Part shown: positions 1 through 8,964 of the stretch, piece by piece
How the letters are laid out: each line of letters begins with the position of its first letter
Position numbering within the stretch: position 1 is the stretch's first letter
NCBI GenBank assembly: GCA_037045435.1
Contig: JBAOID010000031.1
Location: 434,001 to 498,000, forward strand
Reading direction: 5' to 3'
DNA: 64,000 nt
Source of the DNA: CBDUEF01 sp018063485
GTDB taxonomy: Bacteria; Pseudomonadota; Alphaproteobacteria; Rhodobacterales; Rhodobacteraceae
The notes under the pieces: generated by a model
Seen by the model: the letters and a program-made list of their open reading frames with translations, nothing else
What the model was told of the DNA's origin: nothing
The model's database searches: none
Program-made: the position numbers and the translations under genes

Positions 1-1781
1 GAACTGGAGCCCAAGCGCGCTTGTGGGACATGCGCCACAAGCTGCTGGGCATGGGCGGCGCGCAGGTGGGCGCTGACCATCGTCGGCGGTAGCCAGTCTT
101 GCCTGATCTGGCTGGGTCATACCTGGACCATGGCATTGACTGTGGGGATGCTCACCGTCGCTTTCCTCGACCGCTATCGTGCTGCAAACCCTGAGCGAAA
201 AGAACCTGATGCGCACACCAGGCGGGCCGGTCGGCCTTTTCGGTGCTGTTGACCCAAGACATCGCGGTGATCCCGATGCTGGCGCTGATCCCGCTGCTGG
301 CCAGCACCGCCATCCTTGGACCAACGCTCGGATCAGTTCGGCATCACCAATGCAGACAGCTGCAAAAGGCCGTGGAAGGCGCAGCAGAACCGCTTGTCAC
401 CATCGTGCAATCGCTGCCCGGCTGGGCGGCGGGCTTGCTGACGCTGACCATCGTGGCGGGCATCGTGTTGGCAGGCAACTACCTCAGCCGCCCGGTGTTT
501 CGCTTTGTCCACGCGGCCAAACTGCCCGAGATGTCGACCTTCATCTCGCTTTTGCTGGTGCTGGGCATCGCCTTCTTGATGATCCTGGTCGGCCTTTCCC
601 CGGCACTTGGCACCTTTGTCGCCGGGGTGGTTCTGGCCAACTCGGAATTTCGCCACCAGCTTGAGGCCGATCTGAAACCCTTCAAGGGCCTGCTTGTTGG
701 GCCTTTTCTTCATGACCGTCGGTGTCGGCATCAACTTTCATATGTTCCTGCGCGAGCCGATGACGGTGCTGGGGCTGACACTGGGCCTGATGTTGCTCAA
801 GGCCGCGGTCTTGCTGATGATCGGCTTTGCCTTTCGCTTGCGCCGCCAAGACCGCTGGCTTTTCGCCCTCAGCCTCGGCCCAAGGCGGTGAATTCGGCTT
901 TCTGATTGTGTCTTTTGCCCGCAGCGAAGGTGTTCTCGCGCTTGCGGCCGGGCAAATGGCGCTTTTGGTGATCAGTCTCTCAATGCTGCTGACCCCGCTT
1001 TTGTTCATCGCCTATGACCAGCTTTCCCGCCGTCTCGCGGCACGGATACCCGAACGCGCCCCTGACGAGATCGACGAAAAAGGCAGCGTTCTGGTGGCAG
1101 GCATTGGCCGCTTTGGTCAGGTCGTCAACCGTATGGTGCGCACCTCGGGCATCCCCACCGTGGTGCTTGACAGCGATATGGCCACGATCGACACCATGCG
1201 CCGCTTTGGCGTGAAGGGGTTTTTCGGTGATCCCTCCCGTCCCGAATTGCTCGAAGCCGCTGGCCTGATGGAGGCGCAGGTGCTGGTCGTTGCCGTTGAT
1301 GATCGGGATAAATCCACCCAGATCGTGCGGTTTGCCCGCAAGAAACGCCCCGATCTGCACATCGTCGCCCGCGCCACCGACCGCGTGCATGTTTATGAGC
1401 TGTATCAGGCCGGAGCCAATGACATCGTGCGCGAAACCTTTGACAGCTCGATCCGTGCCGGGCGCTATGTCTTGGAAAATATGGGGTTTTCGGAATATGA
1501 GGCCGCCAAGCTGTCGCAGACCTATTACCGGATCGACCGTGGGGCCATGCGCGATCTGGCCGAGCTTTGGGTTCCCGGCCAGCCGGTGCATCTGAATCAG
1601 CCCTATATCGAGCGCGCCAAACGGCTTGATTCGCGATCTGGAAACCGCGCTGATCCAGGAACTTTACGACGTCAAGGAAATGGCCGCCTCTGACGACATG
1701 GACCCGCTTTCAGATCAGTTGCCGCCCCTGCATCACCCGGCTGAAACCCCGGCCTCGGCAAAGGTCGACATGCCGGAATGA
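1..1781 (+). pseudogene. CPA2-family K+/H+ antiporter (KefB/KefC type), 5' truncated, many frameshifts
   Basis: An inner-membrane monovalent cation:proton antiporter with a C-terminal NAD-binding regulatory domain. Pieces of the protein lie in all three forward frames. Membrane segments run from the window edge to about 1010, including a TAIVLQTLSEKNLM stretch near 165-215 and LLTQDIAVIPML near 246-280. A TrkA-N (RCK) domain starts near 1085 with the dinucleotide motif GIGRFG. The tail at 1620-1781 is in yet another frame and ends at TGA 1779-1781. Breaks fall near 20, 70, 165, 235, 340, 700, 880 and 1622. The start lies outside the window. The last 49 bases overlap the convergent cobT. Family assignment is firm; KefB versus KefC is not. 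Whether the breaks are real decay or sequence errors cannot be settled here, but the RCK part (1030-1620) is perfectly preserved. Confidence 0.8.
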
Positions 1782-2743
1782 CAGGCCACTGCCGCTTTGA
1801 TGATCCCCAAGGCCAGCGCCGCACCTGATCCTTCGCCCAAACGCAGCCCCAACGACAGCAACGGCTCTTTGCCCAAGGCCGCCAGCAAACGGCCATGCCC
1901 GGCTTCACCACTTTGATGCCCCGCAACCGCATGATCCAGTGCCGACGGGGCTAAACGATGCAGCACCAGCGCCGCCGAACAGGCGATAAATCCATCCAAT
2001 ATCAATGGAATACCTTCAACTCGCGCCCGCGCCATCGCGCCCGCCATTGCCGCAATCTCGTGCCCGCCAAGACAGCACAGCACCGCCAGCGGATCAGCCA
2101 AAACGCTGGCATGACGCGCCAACCCGGCCCGCACCACCGCCGCCTTGCGCGCCAGCCCCGCATCGTCCACCCCGGTCCCGCGTCCAACCCAATCCTCTGC
2201 CGCGCCCCCAAGCAACGCCGCCGCAATTGCCGCCGCCACTGTGGTGTTGCCGATCCCCATTTCACCCACCACCAGCATATCCGCCTCTGGCGACACCGCA
2301 TTCCAACCCGTCGCCAGAGCCGCGCAGGTTTCGGCCTCTGTCATCGCCGGAGCACTGGTGAAATCCGCCGTAGGGCGCAGCAACTCCAGCGGATAAACGG
2401 CCATTTCCGCTCCAAAGGCGCGCGAAAGCTGGTTGATCGCCGCCCCACCCGCCTGAAAGTTGGCGACCATCTGTGCTGTCACTTCGGCAGGAAAGGCCGA
2501 AATGCCTTGCGCTGTAACGCCGTGATTTCCCGCGAAAATCAAAACCTGCGGTTGCTCGATCCTGGGCCGCGCTGTGCCCTGCCATCCGGCAATCCAGATC
2601 GCCAGATCCTCCATCCGCCCCAAAGCACCCGGCGGCTTGGTCAACTGGCCATTGCGCGCCTCAGCCCCTGCCAATGCCGCTGCATCAGGGGGCGGAAAGC
2701 CCGAAAGCACGGTTGCGAAATCGGCCAAAGTGCTGAAGGTCAT
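1733..2743 (-). CDS. cobT: Nicotinate-nucleotide--dimethylbenzimidazole phosphoribosyltransferase
   Basis: CobT transfers phosphoribose from nicotinate mononucleotide to 5,6-dimethylbenzimidazole, making alpha-ribazole phosphate for the lower ligand of cobalamin. It is a cytosolic enzyme. The 336-residue product has the usual family length and motifs: GNHGV at 72-76, GEMGIGNTT at 160-168, and RLGEGSGA at 301-308, where E304 lines up with the catalytic base of enteric CobT. It is divergent from cobS with an 82-bp gap, so the two nucleotide-loop genes could share a control region. No cobalamin riboswitch is visible in that gap, unlike the btu operon at 21-26 kb. The 3' end overlaps the antiporter on the other strand by 49 bp. 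The frame is intact. Confidence 0.96.
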   Translation of the reverse strand: MTFSTLADFATVLSGFPPPDAAALAGAEARNGQLTKPPGALGRMEDLAIWIAGWQGTARPRIEQPQVLIFAGNHGVTAQGISAFPAEVTAQMVANFQAGGAAINQLSRAFGAEMAVYPLELLRPTADFTSAPAMTEAETCAALATGWNAVSPEADMLVVGEMGIGNTTVAAAIAAALLGGAAEDWVGRGTGVDDAGLARKAAVVRAGLARHASVLADPLAVLCCLGGHEIAAMAGAMARARVEGIPLILDGFIACSAALVLHRLAPSALDHAVAGHQSGEAGHGRLLAALGKEPLLSLGLRLGEGSGAALALGIIKAAVACHSGMSTFAEAGVSAG

Positions 2744-2824
2744 GCTCTATCTGCCCGTTGAGTTATGCTTGGCAGATCGCTAACCAATGCCACGGCCAAA
2801 GACCATCCCGGAAAGGACGCCCCG

Positions 2825-3577
2825 ATGCGTAACTGCGACACCGCCCGCCAAATTCGTCGCGATCTCCTGTCCGCCCTCAGCCTGCTCACGCGCCTGCCGG
2901 TCAGCTTGGAGTTCGCCCCGCGCGCCAACGGGTGCTGGGCCTGGCCCTTGGCCGGGCTTGCGGTTGGTGCGGCGTCGATCATGGTTGCGGCCAGTGCGCA
3001 GTGGTGTGGAGTACCCACCGCCCCCGCCGCCGTGCTGTTGCTGATCACCTCGGCGCTGCTGACCGGAGGACTGCATGAGGACGGTTTGGCCGATACTGCC
3101 GATGGGCTGATCGGCGGGCGTGATCGGGCACACCGGCTTGAGATCATGAAAGACAGCCGGATCGGCAGCTACGGCGCGTTGGCGCTCGGGCTGCTGGTCT
3201 TACTGCGCTGCTTTGCCCTGACCGCCCTGATCGCCGCAGGCGCATGGGGTGCCGTGCTTGCCATTGCCGCGCTCAGCCGCGCACCGATGGCGGCGCTGAT
3301 GGCGTTCTTGCCCAATGCGCGCGGCACCGGGCTTGCGCAGTCGCTTGGTCGACCCTCACGCAACAGCGCAGGGCTTGCGGCTGCCCTTGCCCTGTTGTTC
3401 GCGCTGGCCGCAACCGGAGCAACGGCCCTGCCCATGTGCCTGACCGCACTCCTGATCACCCTGGCCTTTGGGGCCTATGCCAAAGCCAGGATCGGCGGCC
3501 AAACCGGCGATATTCTGGGCGCGTCGCAGCAATTGAGCGAAGCGGCAATGCTCACCCTCGCCTCGGCGCTGATTTAA
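2825..3577 (+). CDS. cobS: Adenosylcobinamide-GDP ribazoletransferase
   Basis: CobS is a polytopic inner-membrane enzyme that joins adenosylcobinamide-GDP to alpha-ribazole (phosphate), the last step of cobalamin assembly. The 250-residue product carries the family signatures HEDGLADTADG and DSRIGSYG and several hydrophobic helices afterwards. I chose ATG 2825 because AAGGA lies 9 bases upstream; the same frame is open back to ATG 2765, which would add 20 residues that do not look like the family. It pairs functionally with the divergent cobT. The gene ends just before a hairpin shared with carD. Confidence 0.93.
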   Translation: MRNCDTARQIRRDLLSALSLLTRLPVSLEFAPRANGCWAWPLAGLAVGAASIMVAASAQWCGVPTAPAAVLLLITSALLTGGLHEDGLADTADGLIGGRDRAHRLEIMKDSRIGSYGALALGLLVLLRCFALTALIAAGAWGAVLAIAALSRAPMAALMAFLPNARGTGLAQSLGRPSRNSAGLAAALALLFALAATGATALPMCLTALLITLAFGAYAKARIGGQTGDILGASQQLSEAAMLTLASALI

Positions 3578-3588
3578 CCCATTACATG

Positions 3589-3614
3589 AAAAACGGCGAC
3601 CAGAGGCCGCCGTT
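3589..3614. terminator. Hairpin terminator between cobS and carD
   Basis: A perfect 7-bp stem (AACGGCG at 3592-3598, CGCCGTT at 3608-3614) has a 9-base loop. On the minus strand it is followed by five U, so it is a standard intrinsic terminator for carD. On the plus strand a run of seven T starts seven bases after the stem, so it may also help to stop cobS transcription. Confidence 0.75.
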
Positions 3615-3638
3615 AAAACAGTTTTTTTCAAATTGGGA

Positions 3639-4148
3639 TCAGGCCGCGCGGCCGATCAGAACTTCGCCAACACGCTTTTGCGCGCCAGCTTCATCCAACA
3701 AGGACACCGCCGCTACTTCGCGGGTCAAACGCTCCAGTGCAGCTTCATAGAGCTGACGCTCGGAATAGCTTTGCTCGCGCTGATCGTCACTGCGGTGCAG
3801 ATCGCGCACCACTTCGGCAATTGCCATCAGATCCCCCGAGTTGATCTTTTGCTCATATTCTTGAGCGCGGCGCGACCACATCGCCCGCTTGACCTTGGCC
3901 TTGCCCTTCAGGGTATCCAAAGCCTTGGTGACAAGATCAGGCGAGGACAGCGAGCGCATACCGATTTCGGTCGCCTTATGGGTCGGAACCCGCAGCGTCA
4001 TCTTGTCCTTCTCGAACGAGATCACGAACAGTTCCAGATGAATCCCGGCAATCTCTTGCTCTTCGATCGAAATGATCTTGCCAACGCCATGCGCAGGATA
4101 CACCACAAACTCGTTGGGGCGGAAATCAGGCTTCTTATTCTTGGTCAT
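3639..4148 (-). CDS. carD: CarD/CdnL-family RNA polymerase-binding regulator
   Basis: CarD-type proteins bind the RNA polymerase beta subunit and stabilise open promoter complexes. The 169-residue product has the N-terminal polymerase-interaction domain (FRPNEFVVYPAHGVGKI at 9-25) followed by an alpha-helical C-terminal domain rich in charged residues. Length and sequence fit the alphaproteobacterial form. It is transcribed alone, ends at a good intrinsic terminator, and lies downstream of fdxA, the S4 protein gene and the helicase on the same strand, an order I recall as common in Rhodobacterales. The frame is intact. The roughly 290-bp stretch upstream holds no gene. Confidence 0.95.
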   Translation of the reverse strand: MTKNKKPDFRPNEFVVYPAHGVGKIISIEEQEIAGIHLELFVISFEKDKMTLRVPTHKATEIGMRSLSSPDLVTKALDTLKGKAKVKRAMWSRRAQEYEQKINSGDLMAIAEVVRDLHRSDDQREQSYSERQLYEAALERLTREVAAVSLLDEAGAQKRVGEVLIGRAA

Positions 4149-4382
4149 TCAGAGGCTTCCTCTCAGGGAGACCATTGACGTCAAAAAACAATATGACGAG
4201 GGTTAACCCGCCATATCAGGGTGTTTTTCGACGAAAAACTCGTCTCAGGCGAGCAGCGCCGAGCCGTTTGTCAGGCATCCGTTATTGTTTGTGCAATCCT
4301 TATAACACAAAATCGGCCCTATTCCAACAACGGCTTGCTGCAGGGCAGAAACTGTCAAGTCCTTGGTAGATAAGGGAATTTC

Positions 4383-4432
4383 CTATTGCGCCTGATTCGC
4401 GAACGCAAAGCGCACGAATTCAGGCGCAATAG
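4383..4432. repeat. 50-bp near-palindrome downstream of fdxA
   Basis: CTATTGCGCCTGA at 4383-4395 is the exact reverse complement of TCAGGCGCAATAG at 4420-4432, and pairing continues imperfectly inward around CGCAAAGCG. It sits 10 bp beyond the fdxA stop. It is terminator-like for fdxA but has no clear U-run, so transcript-end stabilisation or a protein site are also possible. Confidence 0.6.
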
Positions 4433-4441
4433 CTTGCAGGC

Positions 4442-4780
4442 CTATGAACCTTTGCCGGGGGCCTCGGAAAAATACTTCTCCCGCTTGCCAGTTTCGCCGT
4501 CACGCTCTTCATAGCCTGGAAGCGGATCAACCTTGGTCACGATCACCGGCCACATTTCGGAATATTTGCGGTTGAACGACACCCATTCCTCCATATCCGG
4601 CTCGGTATCGGGGCGGATCGCATCGGCGGGGCATTCGGGTTCGCAAACGCCGCAGTCAATACACTCGTCGGGATGGATCACCAGCATATTCTCGCCTTCG
4701 TAGAAGCAATCCACGGGACAAACTTCCACGCAATCGGTGTATTTGCAGGCGATGCAGTTGTCGATCACCACATAGGTCAT
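4442..4780 (-). CDS. fdxA: 7Fe ferredoxin FdxA
   Basis: A small cytosolic electron carrier expected to bind one [3Fe-4S] and one [4Fe-4S] cluster. The 112-residue product has cysteines 9, 17, 21 and 25 in the first site and 40, 43, 46 and 50 in the second (CIDCGVCEPEC), with the extra Cys12 typical of this type. The C-terminal extension of about 55 residues is also typical. Its start codon overlaps the stop of the upstream S4-domain gene (ATGA at 4777-4780), so the two are translationally coupled. The frame is intact. Confidence 0.96.
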   Translation of the reverse strand: MTYVVIDNCIACKYTDCVEVCPVDCFYEGENMLVIHPDECIDCGVCEPECPADAIRPDTEPDMEEWVSFNRKYSEMWPVIVTKVDPLPGYEERDGETGKREKYFSEAPGKGS

Positions 4781-5199
4781 GGCATTTCGTCCTTGGAAAA
4801 AAGCGCGGGCGTCACCGCTGACTGGTTAGCGAAGCCCGGCGGATCATTCAAGCGACAAGAGCGCGACCAATCGTCCCCGTTGCCCGCATCCTCTGGGGTC
4901 GTCGCGGCATCGAGATCATCAAAAAGCGCCTGCGCCTCGCTGGAGGGCCCTCGGCGCGCGCCGATTTCGCGTACCCGGATCACCCGGATCCGTGCGCCTT
5001 GGGCAAAAGTCAGCACGTCACCGCCCTGCACAGCGTGGCCCGGCTTGCGGCATTTCTGGCCGTTCAGCCGCAAATGGCCGCGCTCCACCATCTCCACGGC
5101 CAGTTCGCGCGATTTGAAAAACCGCGCTTGCCAAAGCCATTTGTCAAGCCGCAGTTTCGGCTGGGCGGAAGGATCGGGTTTTGCGCCCGGCCCCGCCAA
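4777..5199 (-). CDS. S4-domain RNA-binding protein (HslR/Hsp15-like)
   Basis: The N-terminal half is an S4 RNA-binding fold: LRLDKWLWQARFFKSRELA followed by RGHLRLNG and a GDVLTF segment. Hsp15 of this family binds stalled 50S subunits with attached peptidyl-tRNA; by similarity a ribosome-rescue or heat-shock role is likely but not shown here. The C-terminal 55 residues are acidic and poorly conserved. The gene sits between the helicase (stop at 5201, one base away) and fdxA (4-bp overlap), so all three are probably one transcript. Confidence 0.9.
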   Translation of the reverse strand: MAGPGAKPDPSAQPKLRLDKWLWQARFFKSRELAVEMVERGHLRLNGQKCRKPGHAVQGGDVLTFAQGARIRVIRVREIGARRGPSSEAQALFDDLDAATTPEDAGNGDDWSRSCRLNDPPGFANQSAVTPALFSKDEMP

Positions 5200-5200
5200 A

Positions 5201-8044
5201 TCAGAGCTTGGCCTTAAGCGCCATCAGAGCGGCGAAGGGATTGTCGGGATCAATCGGCTTTTCAGGGCGCGGTGGGCGTGCGTCATAGGTTTTCGGCTGC
5301 TCATCACGCTTGCCCTTGAAATCACCCTTGCCGTCACGGCGCGGACCGCGATTGCCATCCTCGGGCTTGCCATCCTTGCGCGGCCCGCGATTTGGGCGAC
5401 CCTCGCTTTCTTTGCGCGGCCCACGATTGGGGCGGCCTTCCTGAGGTGCAGCAGCCTCAGCCTCTTTGCGAGGGGCTCGTCCAGGACGGGGCGCACGCTC
5501 GGGGCGCGGGCGGGGTTTGGGTGCCCAGGTAAAGGTATAATACACCTCCATCTCGGGGGCGGCATCGGGGTCGGGCTGCACGAACGCCAACTCGCCCTCC
5601 GGGATCGGCTGGATGGGCGCATTGGGGTCGACGGCAATCGGAACCGGCGCGGCTTTCACCTTCGGCCGTTCGGCCTTCTCGCCCTTATAGCCCAAACCGC
5701 CCATCAGATCATTGAACTGCTCCAGCGTCATCCCGGTGATCGACAACATGTCCGGCGTGGCCTCAAACCCCACGCGGCTGTCCTTCTGGCGCAAGATATC
5801 GGCCAGACGTTCCAGCATATCAATGCGGATCGCCCGCGCCCCTGCCGGATGATAACCGGCCAGCGTATAATGCGATTTCGGCACATCAGCGATATTGGGA
5901 ATAGTCACCAGACCCGGCGGCGGGCTTTCGGGGAATTCCTGCAAGCCGTTCCAGAGCGACCACAGCACCAAGCGCAACCGCGTCGGTGCCGGTTTCAGCA
6001 GCACCGGCATGAACACGGTGAACTGACCAAAACGGATGCCATGTTTGCGCAGGACTGACCGCGCCTCCTGGTTCAATTCCTTGACCTCGGTCGCCACATC
6101 CTCACGCGCAATCACGCCAAGCGCCTCGACCATCCTGAAGGCAAACCCCTTGGCCTGCCCGGTCAGAGTCTCATCGCGCCCCATCGCCAGCATCGGCTCG
6201 AACAGGGCGGCAACCTTGCGGTCAATGAAATGCTGCAAACGGCGGCGGACCTTTTCGGCCACCTCTTCGCCCGCTTCTTCATCGACAAAGGCCTCAACCT
6301 GTGGGCGCTGCGGCTCGGTGCCTTTGATCAGCTTGCCCATGGCTTGGGTGCCCCACATCAGGCCCCCCTGCTCGGTGAAATCCAGTTCGGTATCGGGCGA
6401 GTTATAGAACCGGTCCGCCCGCAGATGGAACTCGGGCCGCAGGGCCTGCACCGCTGCCATTCGCAGCGTACGCGCCTCATCCGGCGAACCAGTTTCATCC
6501 ATCCGAAAGCGGAATCCTTCCAAACGGCCGACGAACTCGCCTTCAACCGTCACTTCGCCCTTGTCATTCACCTCGGCCACGAGGATCTCCTTCTGCTTCA
6601 ACCGCCGCATCAGCACAGATGTGCGCCGGTCAACAAATCGTTGCGTCAGTGCCGCGTGCAAAGCGTCTGACAATCGGTCTTCTACAGCGCGGGTTTCGTC
6701 GCGCCAATGGCTTTCGTTCTCAACCCAGCCTTTGCGTTGCGCAACATAAGTCCAAGTGCGGATATAGGCCAGTCGTTTCGACAGCGTATCTATGTCTCCC
6801 GCAGGCTTATCTATGCGCTCCACGGCGGTTTTCAGCCAAGCCGAGGGGATTCGCGTCTGCGCCAGCCCGCGCCCGGTCAGGTGCTCAAAAAGCCGCGCCA
6901 AAAGCTGCACATGCTCGGGCCCCGCCGAGCCGCGAAAATCCGGCACGCCGCAGATGTCCCAGAGCAGCCGCACCCGCTGCGGGCTGGTCAGCTTTTCGCG
7001 CACCTCGGGCATATCGGCCAGCGCCTTCAGCGCCATCACATCATCGGCATCGCGCGCGCGGGTCAGCCAGGGGTCGGATGTGGGGTGTTCCAGACTGCGC
7101 AGCAGCCGCTCCACCGTGCCAAATTCAAGCGCCGCATTGCGCCAGTGCAGTTTCTTGACCGGCTGAAAGCGATGCTCTTCAATCGCCGCGATCACCTCAT
7201 CATCAAAGGGCCGCGCTTCGCCGGTCACCCCAAAGCTGCCGTTTTCCATATACCGTCCGGCCCGGCCCGCAATTTGCGCCAGTTCCTGCGGATAAAGCGC
7301 GCGCATCCTTCGCCCGTCAAATTTGGCCGTCGCAGAAAAAGCGATATGCTTGATATCAAGGTTCAGCCCCATGCCAATCGCATCGGTCGCCACCAGATAA
7401 TCCACATCGCCGTTTTGATACAAAGCCACCTGCGCATTGCGGGTGCGCGGCGACAGCGCCCCCATCACCACCGCACATCCGCCCTTGGTGCGACGGATCA
7501 GCTCGGCAATGGCATAGACATTTTCAACCGAAAATCCCACAATTGCGCTTCGCTCAGGCAGACGGCTTATCTTTTTCGAACCTGTGTAGGTCAAAGTCGA
7601 CAGCCGGTCTCGTTTGAGGAACTGCACCCCTTTCACCAGCCCCGCAATCGCAGGTCGCATGGTTTGGGCCCCTAAGAACAGCGTCTCATGCAGGCCACGC
7701 GCCCGTAAAAGCCGGTCGGTAAAGACATGGCCGCGCTCGGGATCGGCGCAAAGCTGGATCTCGTCCACCGCCACGAAATCAGCGCCGATATCCAAAGGCA
7801 TCGCTTCGACCGTGCAGACCCAATAGGCGGCGCGATCAGGCACGATCCGCTCTTCGCCCGTCACCAGCGCCACCACCGAAGGCCCGCGCTGCGCAACGAT
7901 CCGGTCATAAACCTCACGCGCGAGCAGCCGCAACGGCAGGCCGATCACCCCGGTCCGATGCGCCAGCATCCGCTCAATCGCGTAATGGGTCTTTCCGGTG
8001 TTCGTCGGTCCTAAAACCGCCGTCACCCGTGCCGGAGTGTTCAT
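5201..8044 (-). CDS. SUV3-like superfamily 2 RNA helicase with basic C-terminal tail
   Basis: An ATP-dependent RNA helicase related to mitochondrial SUV3. In the 947-residue product, Walker A GPTNTGKT is at 12-19, the DExx motif appears as DEIQ at 94-97, and motif VI QIAGRAGR is at 257-264. Central helicase-associated helices follow. From about residue 830 the protein becomes a low-complexity basic tail with repeated NRGPRK-like units, which probably binds RNA. From family knowledge a role in RNA turnover or ribosome assembly is plausible. It is the first gene of a run with the S4 protein and fdxA. ATG at 8044 directly precedes the P-loop region, so the start is well supported. Confidence 0.92.
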   Translation of the reverse strand: MNTPARVTAVLGPTNTGKTHYAIERMLAHRTGVIGLPLRLLAREVYDRIVAQRGPSVVALVTGEERIVPDRAAYWVCTVEAMPLDIGADFVAVDEIQLCADPERGHVFTDRLLRARGLHETLFLGAQTMRPAIAGLVKGVQFLKRDRLSTLTYTGSKKISRLPERSAIVGFSVENVYAIAELIRRTKGGCAVVMGALSPRTRNAQVALYQNGDVDYLVATDAIGMGLNLDIKHIAFSATAKFDGRRMRALYPQELAQIAGRAGRYMENGSFGVTGEARPFDDEVIAAIEEHRFQPVKKLHWRNAALEFGTVERLLRSLEHPTSDPWLTRARDADDVMALKALADMPEVREKLTSPQRVRLLWDICGVPDFRGSAGPEHVQLLARLFEHLTGRGLAQTRIPSAWLKTAVERIDKPAGDIDTLSKRLAYIRTWTYVAQRKGWVENESHWRDETRAVEDRLSDALHAALTQRFVDRRTSVLMRRLKQKEILVAEVNDKGEVTVEGEFVGRLEGFRFRMDETGSPDEARTLRMAAVQALRPEFHLRADRFYNSPDTELDFTEQGGLMWGTQAMGKLIKGTEPQRPQVEAFVDEEAGEEVAEKVRRRLQHFIDRKVAALFEPMLAMGRDETLTGQAKGFAFRMVEALGVIAREDVATEVKELNQEARSVLRKHGIRFGQFTVFMPVLLKPAPTRLRLVLWSLWNGLQEFPESPPPGLVTIPNIADVPKSHYTLAGYHPAGARAIRIDMLERLADILRQKDSRVGFEATPDMLSITGMTLEQFNDLMGGLGYKGEKAERPKVKAAPVPIAVDPNAPIQPIPEGELAFVQPDPDAAPEMEVYYTFTWAPKPRPRPERAPRPGRAPRKEAEAAAPQEGRPNRGPRKESEGRPNRGPRKDGKPEDGNRGPRRDGKGDFKGKRDEQPKTYDARPPRPEKPIDPDNPFAALMALKAKL

Positions 8045-8053
8045 CGCTGGCCC

Positions 8054-8614
8054 TTACAGGTCTTTGCCCTGAAGCGCGGTTTCGATCCGCGCCACAGCGC
8101 TTTTGACTTCGGGCAGATGCGGTTGCAAGACCAAAGCGGCCTTGTAGACCTCAAGCGCCTTTTCGGGCTGGTCAATATCTTCAAAGATGATCGCAAGCCC
8201 GGTCAGCGCCCCGAAATGGCGTGGGTTCAGCCGCAGCGTCATGCGCAGATCGGCAATCGACGGCCCCAGTTTGCCGGATTGGTAATAGGCGGTGGCGCGC
8301 TCGTTATAGGCCTCGGCGAAATCCGGGGCATGGTCGATCACTGCGGTGAATTGCCCGATGGCTCCCACGAAATCGCCCGCCTGCATTGCACTGCGTCCGC
8401 GTTCCAACAGCAAATCCATCGCCGGAGAACCTGATTTCGACCATTCAGACCAAATCTCCGCCTCAATCTGCTGGGCCCCGACATCATCGGTGTTTTGCAA
8501 CCGCTGGAACAGCTCGTCCAGCCGGGCGGAATCAGCAAAAGCCGGGGGAACAGCCAGCAGCAACGACACAAGTGCCGCAACGATACGATTGTGAAACCAC
8601 GCCTTAGCTTTCAT
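8054..8614 (-). CDS. Exported tetratricopeptide-repeat protein
   Basis: The 186-residue product starts with a Sec-type signal peptide (hydrophobic core about 12-25, likely cut after AFA at 25-27). After it come about three TPR units; the clearest run from residue 93, with typical A-Y-x-x-x-A and PRH/PHL turn residues. TPR proteins are scaffolds, so the partner is unknown. It lies 9 bp upstream of the helicase on the same strand and may be cotranscribed. The divergent SCP2 gene starts 62 bp away. No catalytic motif is visible. Confidence 0.88.
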   Translation of the reverse strand: MKAKAWFHNRIVAALVSLLLAVPPAFADSARLDELFQRLQNTDDVGAQQIEAEIWSEWSKSGSPAMDLLLERGRSAMQAGDFVGAIGQFTAVIDHAPDFAEAYNERATAYYQSGKLGPSIADLRMTLRLNPRHFGALTGLAIIFEDIDQPEKALEVYKAALVLQPHLPEVKSAVARIETALQGKDL

Positions 8615-8676
8615 AATGGGAACCTAACGCAACTGGTGCGAATTGCCAGAGCAAGACGATCACGAAGGAGATATTG

Positions 8677-8964
8677 ATGTCAGACGTAATCACCGGCGCA
8701 GTGGCGGCCCTGAACGCAAAAATCGGGTCCAGCTATGATGGTTTGGCCAAATTCGTGATCAAAGACGAAGGGGCGATCATGCTTGACGGCGCGGGTGCGC
8801 GGGCAGGTGATGAAGAAGCGGATGTCACCATGACCGCAACCCGCGAGGTGTTCGAGGCGATTCTGGCTGGCGAAATGAACCCCACCATGGCGTTCATGAC
8901 AGGCAAGCTGAAGGTTGACGGCTCGATGGGTCAGGCGATGAAACTCGGCGCGGCGCTGGCGTGA
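8677..8964 (+). CDS. SCP2 sterol-binding-domain protein
   Basis: A 95-residue single-domain protein of the SCP2 family, which holds a hydrophobic pocket for lipids. The glycine/acid-rich core, the DVTMTATREVFEAILAGE segment and the FMTGKLKVDG motif are diagnostic. I start at ATG 8677 because GAAGGAG at 8664-8670 is ideally placed; the frame also has a TTG three bases earlier. Its stop overlaps the GTG start of the next gene, so it is coupled to a lysophospholipase-like hydrolase, which suggests a shared lipid-related role (inference). Confidence 0.93.
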   Translation: MSDVITGAVAALNAKIGSSYDGLAKFVIKDEGAIMLDGAGARAGDEEADVTMTATREVFEAILAGEMNPTMAFMTGKLKVDGSMGQAMKLGAALA

